In this document: positions 32,201-40,800 of the stretch, piece after piece
Layout of the letters: the number at the start of each line of letters is the position of its first letter
Position numbering within the stretch: the first letter of the stretch is position 1
Assembly: GCF_001029435.1 (NCBI RefSeq)
Contig: NZ_LDOV01000009.1
Coordinates: 62,001 to 126,000, forward strand
DNA length: 64,000 nucleotides
Direction: 5' to 3'
Source of the DNA: Photobacterium aphoticum
GTDB taxonomy: Bacteria; Pseudomonadota; Gammaproteobacteria; Enterobacterales; Vibrionaceae
The notes under the pieces: model-generated
Seen by the model: only the letters and a program-made list of their open reading frames with translations
Database searches by the model: none
What the model was told of the DNA's origin: nothing
Position numbers and translations under genes: made by a program

Positions 32201-34240
32201 TGAAGTGGCATTGAGCAGGGAAGAGACTTCGGTGGTCAGGTCGAGAATACGGGTGGCCTGGGTCGGATCATCCGTCTCGATTTCCGCCACTTCTTCGGTC
32301 ACCAGTGCGAGCTCTGCGCGTACTTGCTCGGTTTGCGTTTGCAGCGTGTTGAGATCGGCGGTTTTATCGACCGTCTGTAGCTTGTCTTCAATCTCGCTGA
32401 TCGCCTGCTTGTATGGGCGGTAGGCTTTTTCGCTTTGCAGCAATTCCAGCAAAATCAGGTTCATGGCCTGACGTTGCTCGGCCAGGTTATCCAGCATGGC
32501 TTCAACTGGCGCATCCGGCATGTAGCGGTACTGGCGCAGCGCCATGACGTTACCCACTTCGGCCTTGACCTCGGCCAGCAGGCCCAGCAGCACATTGGCT
32601 TCGTCACGCGGGGCCAGTTTCAGGCGGCCGATCAGGTTGTCGACGACTTGGGTTTCTTTGGCTAGCGCAGATTCGGCGTGTTGCTGTAACTGACGGACTT
32701 TGGCGAATTCATCAATGATGGAATCAGCGGTGCCCATCACCGCCGCCACCGCCGTATTGAGGCCCAGTGCGGCTTTGTTTTCTAGCCAGTCGTAGTGATC
32801 CAGTGTGGTCTGACAGGTTTTGAGCAGGGTTTCGAAGGCGTTCTGGCTGACTTCGTCACTTTGCGCCAGCTGACAAATGGTCAGCAAAGCGGAGAGGGCG
32901 CGCACCAGTTCGCTGTTGCCGAGGTTAGCAAGAAACGGATCGACCCCGTCTTTGGGCACCTGATTATGCAGGGCATACTGCTCCGGCATCATGAACGGTG
33001 TGTTCCAAATGCGCAGCGGGTGAATGGTGGAGGCTTCGGCGTTTTCCGATACGCGGAACATCAGCATTCGTCCGTCCGGGTACAGGCTGCACCCGTGGCT
33101 GTGCATAGGGGATGAGAAGTTCTTTTCAATCAGGTTGTAGACATAAATGACGTAATACCCTTTTTCGACGTTGAAAAAGTAGTACAGCACGTCTTCCCCG
33201 TTCGGGGAGGCCACTTTTTGGAAGAAGCGCAGATTTTCCCACTCGCCATCAAAGTGTTTGTGTTCACCGCCGGATAAGACATAACCTCGCGAATAGAGTA
33301 GGCCGTGGCCTTCCGGCAGGGCTTTGGCGCTGATGCTGATGGCATCGGTGCGGATCACCTGCTGGTTGATCGGGTTATAGATGAAATAGCGGGTGTGCTT
33401 TTCGCGGTTGGGTAACACTTTCAGAACGATAAGATCACCGACAAAGGCATAGCTGATTTCCGCATCGGCCACGCTTTGGTAGGCATCTTCAACCGGTTCC
33501 CGGTAGATCCCTTGGCCTTCTTCGGTATTGTTTTCGATCTTGATGGTGAGATCGCCGCCTACACATTCCACGAACAGTTTATCGGCGATGGACACATGCG
33601 GGTGTTCGCCATTGATGTGGTCATTACGACCGGTTGGGATCCAGTCAAAATCATGCTGTGGCGCATCGTTCAGGGAGACATGGCCAAGGCTGTCGAGATA
33701 ACGGACTTGCTTGGTCGTGATCTCAAAGCGGAACACTTTTCGGTCTTCAGAGCGCATCCCCATTTGGAACGCGATATATAAAATCCCGTCCTGACGGGAG
33801 ATCTGAGAAAGGCGCGCGTCTTTGTAATAGGTAAAAAGCTCGGTGAATTCATGAATGAACTGAGGATCATTCAGGAAACACGCGTCCAGCGAGACCGGAT
33901 CAAGGCGGTACGTCCCGTCTGCTTCATTGAGGGTGTACACGCCAAACACATCACTCAGTGCCGGGCTGGCTTTGAGCCCCACATAAACGTGATAACCAAA
34001 CAGGATTTGGCCGTTGACCTGCGCCATGTCGACCGGAATACAGCGTGCGTCGGTTTGGACGTTCGCTTTGCCGATCAGGGAAAATTCGCTGCCACCAAAG
34101 GTTTGCTGGCGCTTGAGATTAAATTGTTGAGAAAGATCTTTGAGGGTTTCACCTTGTTGGGAAAGGCGGGCTTTGAGTACTTCGTAAGCCCCTCCTTCGC
34201 TCACGGCATCATCAATCGCATTCTGCGTCGTGTCAGTCAC
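29249..34240 (-). CDS. Giant AAA ATPase of the 'DNA repair ATPase' (DUF3686) type
   Basis: 1,663 residues from GTG 34,240 (AAGGA ten bases upstream). The first ~430 residues look beta-rich and may form a propeller-like domain; about 430-870 is long coiled coil; 870-1240 is helical. A single AAA module near 1,290-1,560 has Walker A (P-P-G-Y-G-K-T-T, Lys1300) and Walker B (V-L-L-Y-L-D-D-I), then an N-P-Y-T-E-S sensor-like stretch. The name 'DNA repair ATPase' is historical and not shown by sequence. It lies between a flotillin gene and a PLD gene in one operon, which points to a membrane-linked remodelling machine. Confidence 0.78.
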   Translation of the reverse strand: MTDTTQNAIDDAVSEGGAYEVLKARLSQQGETLKDLSQQFNLKRQQTFGGSEFSLIGKANVQTDARCIPVDMAQVNGQILFGYHVYVGLKASPALSDVFGVYTLNEADGTYRLDPVSLDACFLNDPQFIHEFTELFTYYKDARLSQISRQDGILYIAFQMGMRSEDRKVFRFEITTKQVRYLDSLGHVSLNDAPQHDFDWIPTGRNDHINGEHPHVSIADKLFVECVGGDLTIKIENNTEEGQGIYREPVEDAYQSVADAEISYAFVGDLIVLKVLPNREKHTRYFIYNPINQQVIRTDAISISAKALPEGHGLLYSRGYVLSGGEHKHFDGEWENLRFFQKVASPNGEDVLYYFFNVEKGYYVIYVYNLIEKNFSSPMHSHGCSLYPDGRMLMFRVSENAEASTIHPLRIWNTPFMMPEQYALHNQVPKDGVDPFLANLGNSELVRALSALLTICQLAQSDEVSQNAFETLLKTCQTTLDHYDWLENKAALGLNTAVAAVMGTADSIIDEFAKVRQLQQHAESALAKETQVVDNLIGRLKLAPRDEANVLLGLLAEVKAEVGNVMALRQYRYMPDAPVEAMLDNLAEQRQAMNLILLELLQSEKAYRPYKQAISEIEDKLQTVDKTADLNTLQTQTEQVRAELALVTEEVAEIETDDPTQATRILDLTTEVSSLLNATSARLRQKHQALRGNEAKAEFSSQFKLLAQAVNSAMEQAQTPEQCDEQLAKLVGLLEKLESRFADFDEFLAEIYTKRDEIQSTLEGHKQQLITAQQRRVQNLNQAATVTFNSIEKRVTRFDDMAGLNSFFATDNMVLKLRQLAETMRSLGDSVKADAVDSKLKAVQDQSLRALRDNQDIFEQGGNVLRLGKHRFSVNKQALDLTMVTHDDALSLHISGTEFYQQVESAEFLALQDMAALDVASESPTVYRAEYLAYALLDAAQRRVDGYSVAELQTARKENRLLAVIQAFAAPRYREGYVKGVHDHDAEKILAALLPCYEQAGLLRFGQAERASVLLWLAALGYKDYLVWCQQARNAVLMQQHLGSNTAFDHVKTTLLAHITPQANAIPEQCAEYAIAILSDEGAASILPVDISRDALELSETYLSFRRSLGWSNPTQPAHEAFADHQQWLFAYAAHQAAEKGDHTAQAFITEAAVLATLQSDTQDSEEEVAQLSVKAVEFSLMTTVKGLLGEHARLDNGTLTVVLDEFLQRCAHHQHHTLPQYDAYLEQRAALLSDAKTQLRLNEFLPRPLTSFVRNKLISDSYLPLIGDNLAKQMGTVGENKRTDLMGMLLLISPPGYGKTTLIEYVAHKLGLVFMKINGPSLGHQVTSLDPRDAPDQNAAREVEKINLAFEMGNNVLLYLDDIQHTHPEFLQKFISLCDGTRRVEGTWRGQTKTYDMRGKKFGVVMAGNPYTESGDVFKIPDMLANRADIYNLGDMLSDQKNAFELSFIENSLTANPVLAPLATRDLNDLYRLIDMAQGENVALNSLSHPYSATEANDIVATLQRMLIVQQTVLKVNQQYIASAATADAYRVEPPFKLQGSYRNMNKLAEKISSVMTDEELQTLLQDHYQGEAQTLTNGTEENLLKLAELRGEMTAEQRERWQQIKNEYSRQQQTGDDSDRAGQMVQQMVTLNQNLTQVANTLLSNHTSRDHANATRKGHHE

Positions 34241-34260
34241 TGTCTCATATCCTTAGAGAA

Positions 34261-34285
34261 GCACACCCTCTAAGTGAGGGTGTGC
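34261..34285. repeat. 10-bp intercistronic hairpin between flotillin and ATPase genes
   Basis: GCACACCCTC-TAAGT-GAGGGTGTGC, perfect stem in the 76-bp gap. No strong T-tract follows on the minus strand; it may stabilise the upstream mRNA end or reduce ATPase expression. Confidence 0.65.
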
Positions 34286-34316
34286 GGGGTAGTAATGTGA
34301 AGGGTTACTGGCTTGT

Positions 34317-36446
34317 TCAGTTGTCCAGTGAAGAGCCGTTACCGCGCGACAAGTTTTTCTTCAATGACGCAAGCAGTTCGCTCCCACTTTGGCTGTTCAG
34401 CATGTTGGCAATGGCGATGTTGCTGATATCCCCACTGTTCACATCGGTTTTCTCTAAGATGTCTTTCAGATCTTGTGGCAGGCTGCGCTCACCGCTGATG
34501 TAATCTTTTACCAGTGGCGACAAGACTTCAGACTCTTTGAAGCGGCTGTCCATCGCGGCAGATTCAATCACCGTACGGCGTAGCTGCTCCATGCCTTCTC
34601 CACCGAACAGTTTAATGTCAGCGGTAGACAGGGCATTGGCCAGTGCTTTGGCGCTTTCTTTCGACATTTCTTGCTGAGCCGTGATGCGTGCCATTTCCAG
34701 CTCTTTCTGCTGTTGTAGCTGCATAACCCACTTGTCGTGTTCACGGGTTTGATCGTCGTACTGTTTCGCGGCTTCAAAGCGAGCGGTTTGTGCTTCTGCT
34801 TCTGCCAGGCCTTTCGCACGCAGTGCTTCGGCTTCGGCTTCACCGGTTGATTGTAGGGTGTACGCTTGTGCTTCACCGGTTTCACGGATAGCAATGGCGC
34901 GCTCACGTTCCACTGCCACTTCCGCCATACCTGTTGCACTGATGTGTTCTTTCTCAGCCAGTGCCATACGCTCTTTCGCTGCGGCTTCGCGTTCCTGACG
35001 GATGTATTCCGCTTCGGCCGCTTTTTCGTTGGCGACGAATACCGCTTCCGCTTCTTTCGATTTCACGATGTAATCGGCTTCTGCTTGACGTGTCTTCACT
35101 GCCAGCGCATTTTCCGCATCACGGGTACGGATCTTCTGCTGCGTTTCGTTTTCAATCAGCATGCGCTCAGCTTTCTCTTTCGCCGCTTCCTTCTCGGCTT
35201 TGGCGATAACCAGCATTTCAAGCTGCTGAGATTCCGCTTCGGCTTCGGCTTCCACCAAGCGTACCTTCTTACGACGGTTGACTTGCTCTGTCGCGCGTAG
35301 GTTTTCGGTTTCTTCTTCTTCGCGAGCGATCTTACGTTCGATTTCCACACGCTGAGACTTGGTTTCCGCCACTGACTTCATGGCTTCTTCCACGGTGGTC
35401 TCTTTTTCCATCTCTTTTTGTGCTACTTCAGAGGCGGTGCGGACTTTCTCGGTTTCTACCGCACGGGTCAGCTCTTCTTGCTGAATCGCGATTTGACGCT
35501 GGTTGGCGATACGGGTCATTTCCACTTCCATATCGACACTTTCTTTGCGTTTCGAGACCGCTTCTTCGGTTTCCAGCTGGGCAAGGCGTTCTGCACGCTC
35601 GAATTCCTGACGCTTTTCTTCCGCTAACGCATGCTCTTGCGCCTGAATGATCTCGACTTCACGCTTGGTGCGGGCGATGCTTTCTTGTTCCTGCTTATCC
35701 AATTGCAGACGGTTGGCTTCCGCTTCCACGTCTTTCTTACGGATAGAGGTACGCTCATCCTGGCGAATGGCGTTGGTTTCGGTGTTTTTCACTGACGTGA
35801 TAGAGGAAATCTTACGGATACCCTCTACGTCCAGAATGTTGTTGGGATCGTGCGCATCCAGTGCGGTTTGGTCGACCTTGTCGATCACCACGTCGTAGAT
35901 TTTGAAGCCGTCCATTTCACTGCCAATCACATTAACCACCGCATCACGGAAGGTGCGACGGTTGGTCAGCAGTTCTTCAAAATCAAATTGCTTCACAGCG
36001 GTTTTCAGGGCTTCAGAAAACTTCGGCTGGAAGTGTTCCTGCAGGCGATCCAGGTTCGATGCCCCATTGGCGGTGATCAGCTTGGCCACGCGAACAATGT
36101 CATCTTCTTCATGGTTAACACCGATGTAGAAGTCGACTTTCAGGTCAGCGCGGATATTGTCTTTACAGTGCAGACCTTCGTATTCTTCCCCTTCCTGATC
36201 TTTACGACCACTTCGAATCACTGAAATCTTCTTACGGGTAATATCCATATATTCAGCACGATTGATGATCGGCCAAACAAAGGCACCGGTAAGCGATGCA
36301 CGTGTGCGATCGACGCCGTTAATAATCAGGGCTTCACCTTCATTACGTACTTTACGGTAACGCGAGGTTAAAAAGAGCAAGATGACAACAAATAGCCCTA
36401 CACCGATTAATATGAAAAAAATGCTGGGGGAAATTTCCATTTCCAT
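34317..36446 (-). CDS. yqiK: YqiK-type flotillin (SPFH/band-7 protein)
   Basis: 709 residues. One N-terminal membrane helix (about 9-29), a band-7/SPFH domain (about 35-220), then a very long Glu/Ala/Lys/Arg coiled coil with A-E-A-E repeats to about residue 600 and a small C-terminal domain. Flotillins assemble into membrane microdomain cages. AAGGAG precedes the ATG. It follows the NfeD-like YqiJ gene, the usual partner, and precedes the giant ATPase. Longer than E. coli YqiK (about 550 residues). Confidence 0.92.
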   Translation of the reverse strand: MEMEISPSIFFILIGVGLFVVILLFLTSRYRKVRNEGEALIINGVDRTRASLTGAFVWPIINRAEYMDITRKKISVIRSGRKDQEGEEYEGLHCKDNIRADLKVDFYIGVNHEEDDIVRVAKLITANGASNLDRLQEHFQPKFSEALKTAVKQFDFEELLTNRRTFRDAVVNVIGSEMDGFKIYDVVIDKVDQTALDAHDPNNILDVEGIRKISSITSVKNTETNAIRQDERTSIRKKDVEAEANRLQLDKQEQESIARTKREVEIIQAQEHALAEEKRQEFERAERLAQLETEEAVSKRKESVDMEVEMTRIANQRQIAIQQEELTRAVETEKVRTASEVAQKEMEKETTVEEAMKSVAETKSQRVEIERKIAREEEETENLRATEQVNRRKKVRLVEAEAEAESQQLEMLVIAKAEKEAAKEKAERMLIENETQQKIRTRDAENALAVKTRQAEADYIVKSKEAEAVFVANEKAAEAEYIRQEREAAAKERMALAEKEHISATGMAEVAVERERAIAIRETGEAQAYTLQSTGEAEAEALRAKGLAEAEAQTARFEAAKQYDDQTREHDKWVMQLQQQKELEMARITAQQEMSKESAKALANALSTADIKLFGGEGMEQLRRTVIESAAMDSRFKESEVLSPLVKDYISGERSLPQDLKDILEKTDVNSGDISNIAIANMLNSQSGSELLASLKKNLSRGNGSSLDN

Positions 36447-36524
36447 TAACGACTCCTTCAGTTTGGATGGTATGTAGTAAATAAATTCAAGGTATTGCGG
36501 TTGGGAAAAATAAACGAATGAGAA

Positions 36525-37142
36525 TTAGTCTGTGATCTTTGAAACCAGGTAACGTCCGGTATCTTCATTCTTCGACAAAATAAGCACTTCATCACCGTAG
36601 TGAATGTCTTCATTGATATTGTTGTAAATATCTATCTGTAGCTCATTGCCCGCGTCAGTAATAATGGCTTCGCCGTGTTCGTGGGTGACACTGGCACTGC
36701 GTACAAATGCGCGTTTTCCTTCAAAGGTCACGACTGCAAAACTGTTTTCTTTACATAACAGCGGCGCGAGCGGGCGCAGCAATTGTGCTGACACAAACAG
36801 CGCCACATAAAGAATAATGAGCAAAGCTACCCCGGTGATCACGGTGAGAATAAGGCCGTCAAAGTGACTCAACAGCACACGGTCGAGGTAGTAGGTGATA
36901 ATGGTAGCGACAAAGGTGCTGATACACAGCGTGATCGGCAGAGGGATCTGCGCGATGACCGGGGGAAGAAACAGTGTGGTGGCCCAGGAGCCATCGATAT
37001 CGCCATCGGCACCGGCTTCTGAGATATTTAACAGTAAATCAACCACCATCAGGATGGCAAAAATACAAAATGGAATAAAAAACACGGCAACGGGATAAGA
37101 CAACAGGGCGGAGAAAAAAACATCCATATTCTTATTTTCCAT
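36525..37142 (-). CDS. yqiJ: YqiJ-type NfeD-like membrane protein
   Basis: 205 residues with three or four hydrophobic segments (near 15-38, 70-90, 95-122) and a C-terminal OB-fold-like domain of about 70 residues (F-A-V-V-T-F-E-G-K-R-A-F-V-R ... Y-G-D-E-V-L-I-L-S). NfeD-family proteins accompany SPFH proteins and cap or anchor their assemblies. First gene of the minus-strand operon with yqiK, the AAA ATPase and the PLD gene. Confidence 0.85.
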   Translation of the reverse strand: MENKNMDVFFSALLSYPVAVFFIPFCIFAILMVVDLLLNISEAGADGDIDGSWATTLFLPPVIAQIPLPITLCISTFVATIITYYLDRVLLSHFDGLILTVITGVALLIILYVALFVSAQLLRPLAPLLCKENSFAVVTFEGKRAFVRSASVTHEHGEAIITDAGNELQIDIYNNINEDIHYGDEVLILSKNEDTGRYLVSKITD

Positions 37143-37535
37143 CTTGGAAGGTCATGATTTAAGCCGTCAGTTTATCTGACAAAACTGTATCATTTAACGG
37201 GTTGCCTGATTTTTTAGAGTCTACTTCTCAAAAATTAATGTGACTGACATGTTGCTTAGTGACAGCATGAAAATAATAGTGTGCGTCTGATAAGGGAAAG
37301 AACAGAGACGATAATAGTGTTTTCTTTGTCAGTAATAATATCGTGTGCGGTATGCAGCATTGGCGTAAAAATGAGGGTTAAAGCGGAATAAAAAGAGGCG
37401 TGAAAAGCAAGGGGACAAAGAAGAAAAGTGATAGAAAAAAGAGATGAAAAGTATATAGAAAAGGAACAAATATAAGGGGCACTTCTCCCCTTATATTTTC
37501 GATGCAAATCTTATTTATATTGTTTTGTGGTGTAT
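37143..37535. other. Intergenic region before the yqiJ operon
   Basis: Purine-rich on the plus strand, no convincing gene. It should contain the yqiJ promoter and, at 37,468-37,499, the terminator of the phosphoribosyltransferase gene. Confidence 0.6.
37468..37499 (-). terminator. Terminator of the phosphoribosyltransferase gene
   Basis: AAATATAAGGGG and CCCCTTATATTT are a 12-bp perfect stem around a 7-base loop, 37 bp past the minus-strand stop; the outer A/T pairs supply a U-rich 3' arm. Confidence 0.7.
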
Positions 37536-38060
37536 TTATTTGATGACTTTTGCGATGAATGGCAAATTACGCGATTGGTCGTGCCACGGCAGGCCATAGC
37601 CCACCAATAAATCATCACTGTCCATTTCATAGGCGTAATACTGTGGGATTGGAATGCTGACGCGGCCGGGTTTGACGAACAAGGTCGCAACAGCCAGTGA
37701 CGCAATATCAAAGCCCGTTTGTAAGTGTTCAACCAGCCGTTTCATGGTGCCGCCCGATTCAATGGCATCATCAATCACAATCACGTGTTTTCCGGCAATG
37801 GCCGTGTGTTGGTGATAAAGAATGTCAGATGAGTTGTTGCGCTCGCCGGGGGTATGCGGGCAAGACAGGGTATCCATGCTGATGGGGAAGGTGAGCTGGC
37901 GCACCAGATCGGCGGTGAACAGGATCCCGCCCGGCACCACGGTGATCACCACCACCTCTTTGCCTTGGTAGGCGGTATTAAGTTGTTGGGCGACAGTCTG
38001 AACGCCTTGCTGGATCTGCTCGGTGGTGAGTACAACATCACCGGTGTGAGTGTGTGTCAT
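37536..38060 (-). CDS. Type I phosphoribosyltransferase, hypoxanthine-type
   Basis: 174 residues from ATG 38,060 (CGAGGCCATC upstream); an ATG at 38,102 lacks a ribosome site. The PRPP-binding motif V-I-V-I-D-D-A-I-E-S-G-G-T-M is present, with V-V-P-G-G-I-L-F-T-A-D-L in place of the usual L-x-G-A/S loop and a C-terminal D-D-L-L-V-G-Y-G-L-P-W that fits the purine-binding hood of HPRTs. It should salvage hypoxanthine/guanine, though E. coli Hpt is typically closer to consensus. It is a paralogue candidate; the symbol is left blank. Confidence 0.75.
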   Translation of the reverse strand: MTHTHTGDVVLTTEQIQQGVQTVAQQLNTAYQGKEVVVITVVPGGILFTADLVRQLTFPISMDTLSCPHTPGERNNSSDILYHQHTAIAGKHVIVIDDAIESGGTMKRLVEHLQTGFDIASLAVATLFVKPGRVSIPIPQYYAYEMDSDDLLVGYGLPWHDQSRNLPFIAKVIK

Positions 38061-38134
38061 GATGGCCTCGGGATAAATAAGTGAAAGAGTGGCGTTTTTC
38101 ATTATAGGAGCGTCATTACAAGGCGCTTTATGAT

Positions 38135-38164
38135 AGGAAGCTCATCTGTGATGACGCGCTTCCT
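38135..38164. terminator. Possible terminator hairpin after the MFS gene
   Basis: AGGAAGC-TCATC-TGT-GATGA-CGC-GCTTCCT, a bulged stem downstream of the minus-strand MFS gene; no T-tract, so uncertain. Confidence 0.4.
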
Positions 38165-38176
38165 TAATGTCATTAC

Positions 38177-38208
38177 TGGTAGACGGTTTTAGTGGTAGAC
38201 GGTTTTAC
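38177..38208 (+). repeat. Two tandem 16-bp copies at the end of the MFS gene
   Basis: TGGTAGACGGTTTTAG occurs twice in tandem (last base differs). The inner copy includes the MFS stop codon, so it looks like a small local duplication. Confidence 0.8.
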
Positions 38209-39401
38209 AGCTGCTCAGTGGCCGTCGATAACGAAGCAGCTTCTTGGTTTGCACCGCGATTCAGTCGTTCTGTGGTCACCAGCATGATCATGCAGAAAGA
38301 CAGTAACAGCAGCGGGAACAGGGCGAACGAGAAGGTCGTCATGGTGGCCCCCATCAATGGTGGCAACAAGGTGGTGCCGACATACGCACAGGCCATCGAC
38401 AAACCGATCACCGCTTGTGACGCTTGCTTACCAAAACGCTGTGGCGTGAGGTGAATGGTATTCGGGTAAATCGGCGCACAACCAAAACCAATCAGGATCA
38501 AACCCACTTGTGCCATGGTCGCTGGCAGTGGCAGCAACAGGGCAATCACGCCGACTAAAATGGTCAGCAAGCCTGCACGGATCAAGGTCTCCCCTTTGAA
38601 GTGATCAGCAATAAAGCCACACATAAAACGGCCACCTGTGATGCCCAGGAAGTACATCGCGGTCCAGAAGGCGGCATCGGTTGCGGCAATGCCTTTTTCA
38701 ACGGTCAGGTAACTGGCCGCCCACAAACCCGTACCGGCTTCCAGTGAGCAGTAGGCACAGAACATCAGCAGCTGCAGTTTCACGCCTTTTATCGACAGCG
38801 CCTGACGGTTGCTGACTGGTGAAGCGTCTGCGTTATCGTCACTCTGATCGGTATGTTTCACGCGCTGCCACAGTGGCAGGGACAAGAACAACACGGCAAC
38901 CAACGCAAACTGGATGTAAGACAGGCTGGCATATCCATCACGCCAACCGGCCTGCTGGCTGAGGAACATCGCCATGATCAGCGGCCCTGCTGTTGCGCCC
39001 ACGCCCCAGAACGAATGCAAATAGTTCATGTGTTTAGACTGGTAATGCAGTGCGACAAAGTTATTCAGCGCCGCATCAACCGAGCCGGCACCTAACCCTA
39101 GCGGGATCGCCAGCAACACAATCATCCATGCCTCGGTGGCAAAGGTAAAACCCAGTAAGGCCAGTGCGGTCATCAGTACACTGATCGCCACGACTTTGCC
39201 GGGGCCAAAGCGGTGAATAATTTGGGTCGACAGTAAGCTGGAAATCACCGTGCCGGCGCTGACCACCAGAGCAATCGCGCCCGCAAAGGCCAATGAGGCG
39301 TTTAAGTCATGGCGCATGACGGGCCAGGCAGAACCCAGTACCGCATCCGGTAGCCCGAGGCTGATAAAAGCAAGGTAAATAATGATAAGCAGTAAGAGCA
39401 T
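38205..39401 (-). CDS. MFS transporter, sugar-type
   Basis: 398 residues with 12 hydrophobic helices and a central cytoplasmic loop (about 185-205). The first segment Y-L-A-F-I-S-L-G-L-P-D-A-V-L-G-S-A-W-P-V-M and H-S-F-W-G-V-G-A-T-A-G-P resemble FucP/YfkF-like carriers. It is divergent from an AraC regulator with a cupin-like sensor domain, which likely controls it. The substrate is not evident, perhaps a carbohydrate. Confidence 0.8.
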   Translation of the reverse strand: MLLLLIIIYLAFISLGLPDAVLGSAWPVMRHDLNASLAFAGAIALVVSAGTVISSLLSTQIIHRFGPGKVVAISVLMTALALLGFTFATEAWMIVLLAIPLGLGAGSVDAALNNFVALHYQSKHMNYLHSFWGVGATAGPLIMAMFLSQQAGWRDGYASLSYIQFALVAVLFLSLPLWQRVKHTDQSDDNADASPVSNRQALSIKGVKLQLLMFCAYCSLEAGTGLWAASYLTVEKGIAATDAAFWTAMYFLGITGGRFMCGFIADHFKGETLIRAGLLTILVGVIALLLPLPATMAQVGLILIGFGCAPIYPNTIHLTPQRFGKQASQAVIGLSMACAYVGTTLLPPLMGATMTTFSFALFPLLLLSFCMIMLVTTERLNRGANQEAASLSTATEQL

Positions 39402-39547
39402 GGAAAGCCTTTTCCTAGATAGTCAGTGTGAGAATGAGAGCTTGAACAAGGATTGCAACGATACGCCCAGCCAATGTGGGAAAACAGGCGTATACTGCCG
39501 GAAACTATAACGATCCTACCAAATTGGACGGCTGTGGATTTTCCATT

Positions 39548-40474
39548 ATGCAGATTTACCATATTCAAACCGCCCCGGATGGCAAAGAGCTGACCCCGCA
39601 TGGTTCGGAGGACTTTCCGTTTGCGTTTTATGACGAGCGGTTCTCAGAATTTGTGACCGGTGAAGTGCCGTGGCATTGGCACGATGAAATTGAAATTGTC
39701 TGGGTGGTGGAGGGCAGTACTCAGGTGGAATGCTTGGGCAGCTGTGACATTCTTCAGCCCGGACAGATCATTTTTATTAATGCAGGTGTGCTGCACAAGC
39801 TGAGCAATGTCGGCGATACCGACTGCCGCATTTTGAATGTGGTGTTTGATCCGCGTTTAATTGGCGGCACGCCATTGAGCCGCATTTACACCCAGTACGT
39901 CGCGCCGGTGATCAATAACAGTGAATTGCTGTGTTATGTGTTCTCGCCGCAGACCGCGTGGCAACAACAGGCGATCTTGGCTTTGCAGGCGATGTTTACG
40001 GTGTGTCAGCAAGTGCATGCCCCTGCTTCTGCAGCGGGAGTCGCACCGAGCGGGTATGAATTGGCGGTGAATCAGCATTTGCTGGCTTTCTGGCAGACCT
40101 TTTGTGTGCATGCGCCGACGATTATGGCAAGGCGACGGGTGTCTTCGACACAAGAGCGTCGCTTACAAACGGCGCTGCATTTCATTCATCAGCACTATGC
40201 GGACAAATTATCCATTGCCGCGATCAGTCAGGCTGCCTCCATCAGTGAAACCGAGTGCTATCGCTTGTTCCGGCAGACCTTAAAATGCTCGCCTAACCAG
40301 TATGTGTTGCAATACCGCCTGCAGCAGTCAACGGTGTTGTTGACCGAAACTCGCCAACCCATCACTGATATTGCTTATGAAGTGGGATTTAATTGCCCGG
40401 CCTATTTTGCCAAAAAATTCCGTCTGGCCTTTGGTAAAACACCCAAGCAATGCCGTCAGGAGAGTCAGGCATAA
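39548..40474 (+). CDS. AraC-family transcriptional regulator with N-terminal cupin
   Basis: 308 residues from ATG 39,548; an in-frame start at 39,476 would add 24 residues. The N-terminal cupin (W-H-W-H-D-E-I-E-I-V-W-V-V-E-G near 40-54, L-Q-P-G-Q-I-I-F-I-N-A-G-V-L-H-K) resembles sugar-sensing AraC proteins; two helix-turn-helix units occupy the last ~100 residues (L-S-I-A-A-I-S-Q-A-A-S-I-S and I-T-D-I-A-Y-E-V-G-F-N-C-P-A-Y-F-A-K-K-F-R). It likely regulates the divergent MFS gene. Confidence 0.87.
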   Translation: MQIYHIQTAPDGKELTPHGSEDFPFAFYDERFSEFVTGEVPWHWHDEIEIVWVVEGSTQVECLGSCDILQPGQIIFINAGVLHKLSNVGDTDCRILNVVFDPRLIGGTPLSRIYTQYVAPVINNSELLCYVFSPQTAWQQQAILALQAMFTVCQQVHAPASAAGVAPSGYELAVNQHLLAFWQTFCVHAPTIMARRRVSSTQERRLQTALHFIHQHYADKLSIAAISQAASISETECYRLFRQTLKCSPNQYVLQYRLQQSTVLLTETRQPITDIAYEVGFNCPAYFAKKFRLAFGKTPKQCRQESQA

Positions 40475-40800
40475 ATAGCCAGTTGCTGTGCGAAAAAGAG
40501 TATAAAACGGGATGAATAACGGCTCACATCACTTTGTGAGCCACTCGTGCTTTTGTGCCTGATGGGTTGCGATGCCTTGTGTGTACAAAGCGTGATATTG
40601 CCTCAAACCCGATGCTATTTATCCCAAAGGTAAGTCACATTGGTGACCATCTTCACAGAATGTAGCCAGATGCATTCAGTATGTTCCCGCCATAATTATT
40701 CCAAATGCAAGACAACAGCACTCCCATGAGGGTGCGGAATACTTCCCCATAAAATCAAAAAACAAATCAACAATAGACAAACCAATAAAGGGAAATATCG
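40475..40800 (+). other. Upstream region of the pullulanase gene
   Basis: 326 bp without a gene. It contains a CRP-like site (40,642-40,657) with TATGTT and CATAAT as alternative -10 elements near 40,680-40,696. One GGGATGA at 40,510 resembles a MalT box core, but it lies far upstream. Confidence 0.5.
40642..40657. promoter_or_regulatory. CRP-like site upstream of pullulanase
   Basis: GGTGA-CCATCT-TCACA matches the CRP consensus at nine of ten bases; it is about 150 bp before the pulA start, fitting catabolite control of a polysaccharide-degrading enzyme. Confidence 0.5.

Noticed and set aside
37256..37507. 83-codon hydrophobic frame on the minus strand
   Set aside because: Ser/Leu/Phe-rich translation of purine-rich DNA, with its 5' end inside the terminator hairpin and no ribosome site.
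40501..40520. MalT box upstream of pullulanase
   Set aside because: A single GGGATGA about 290 bp upstream is too far and lacks the paired boxes expected of a MalT promoter.
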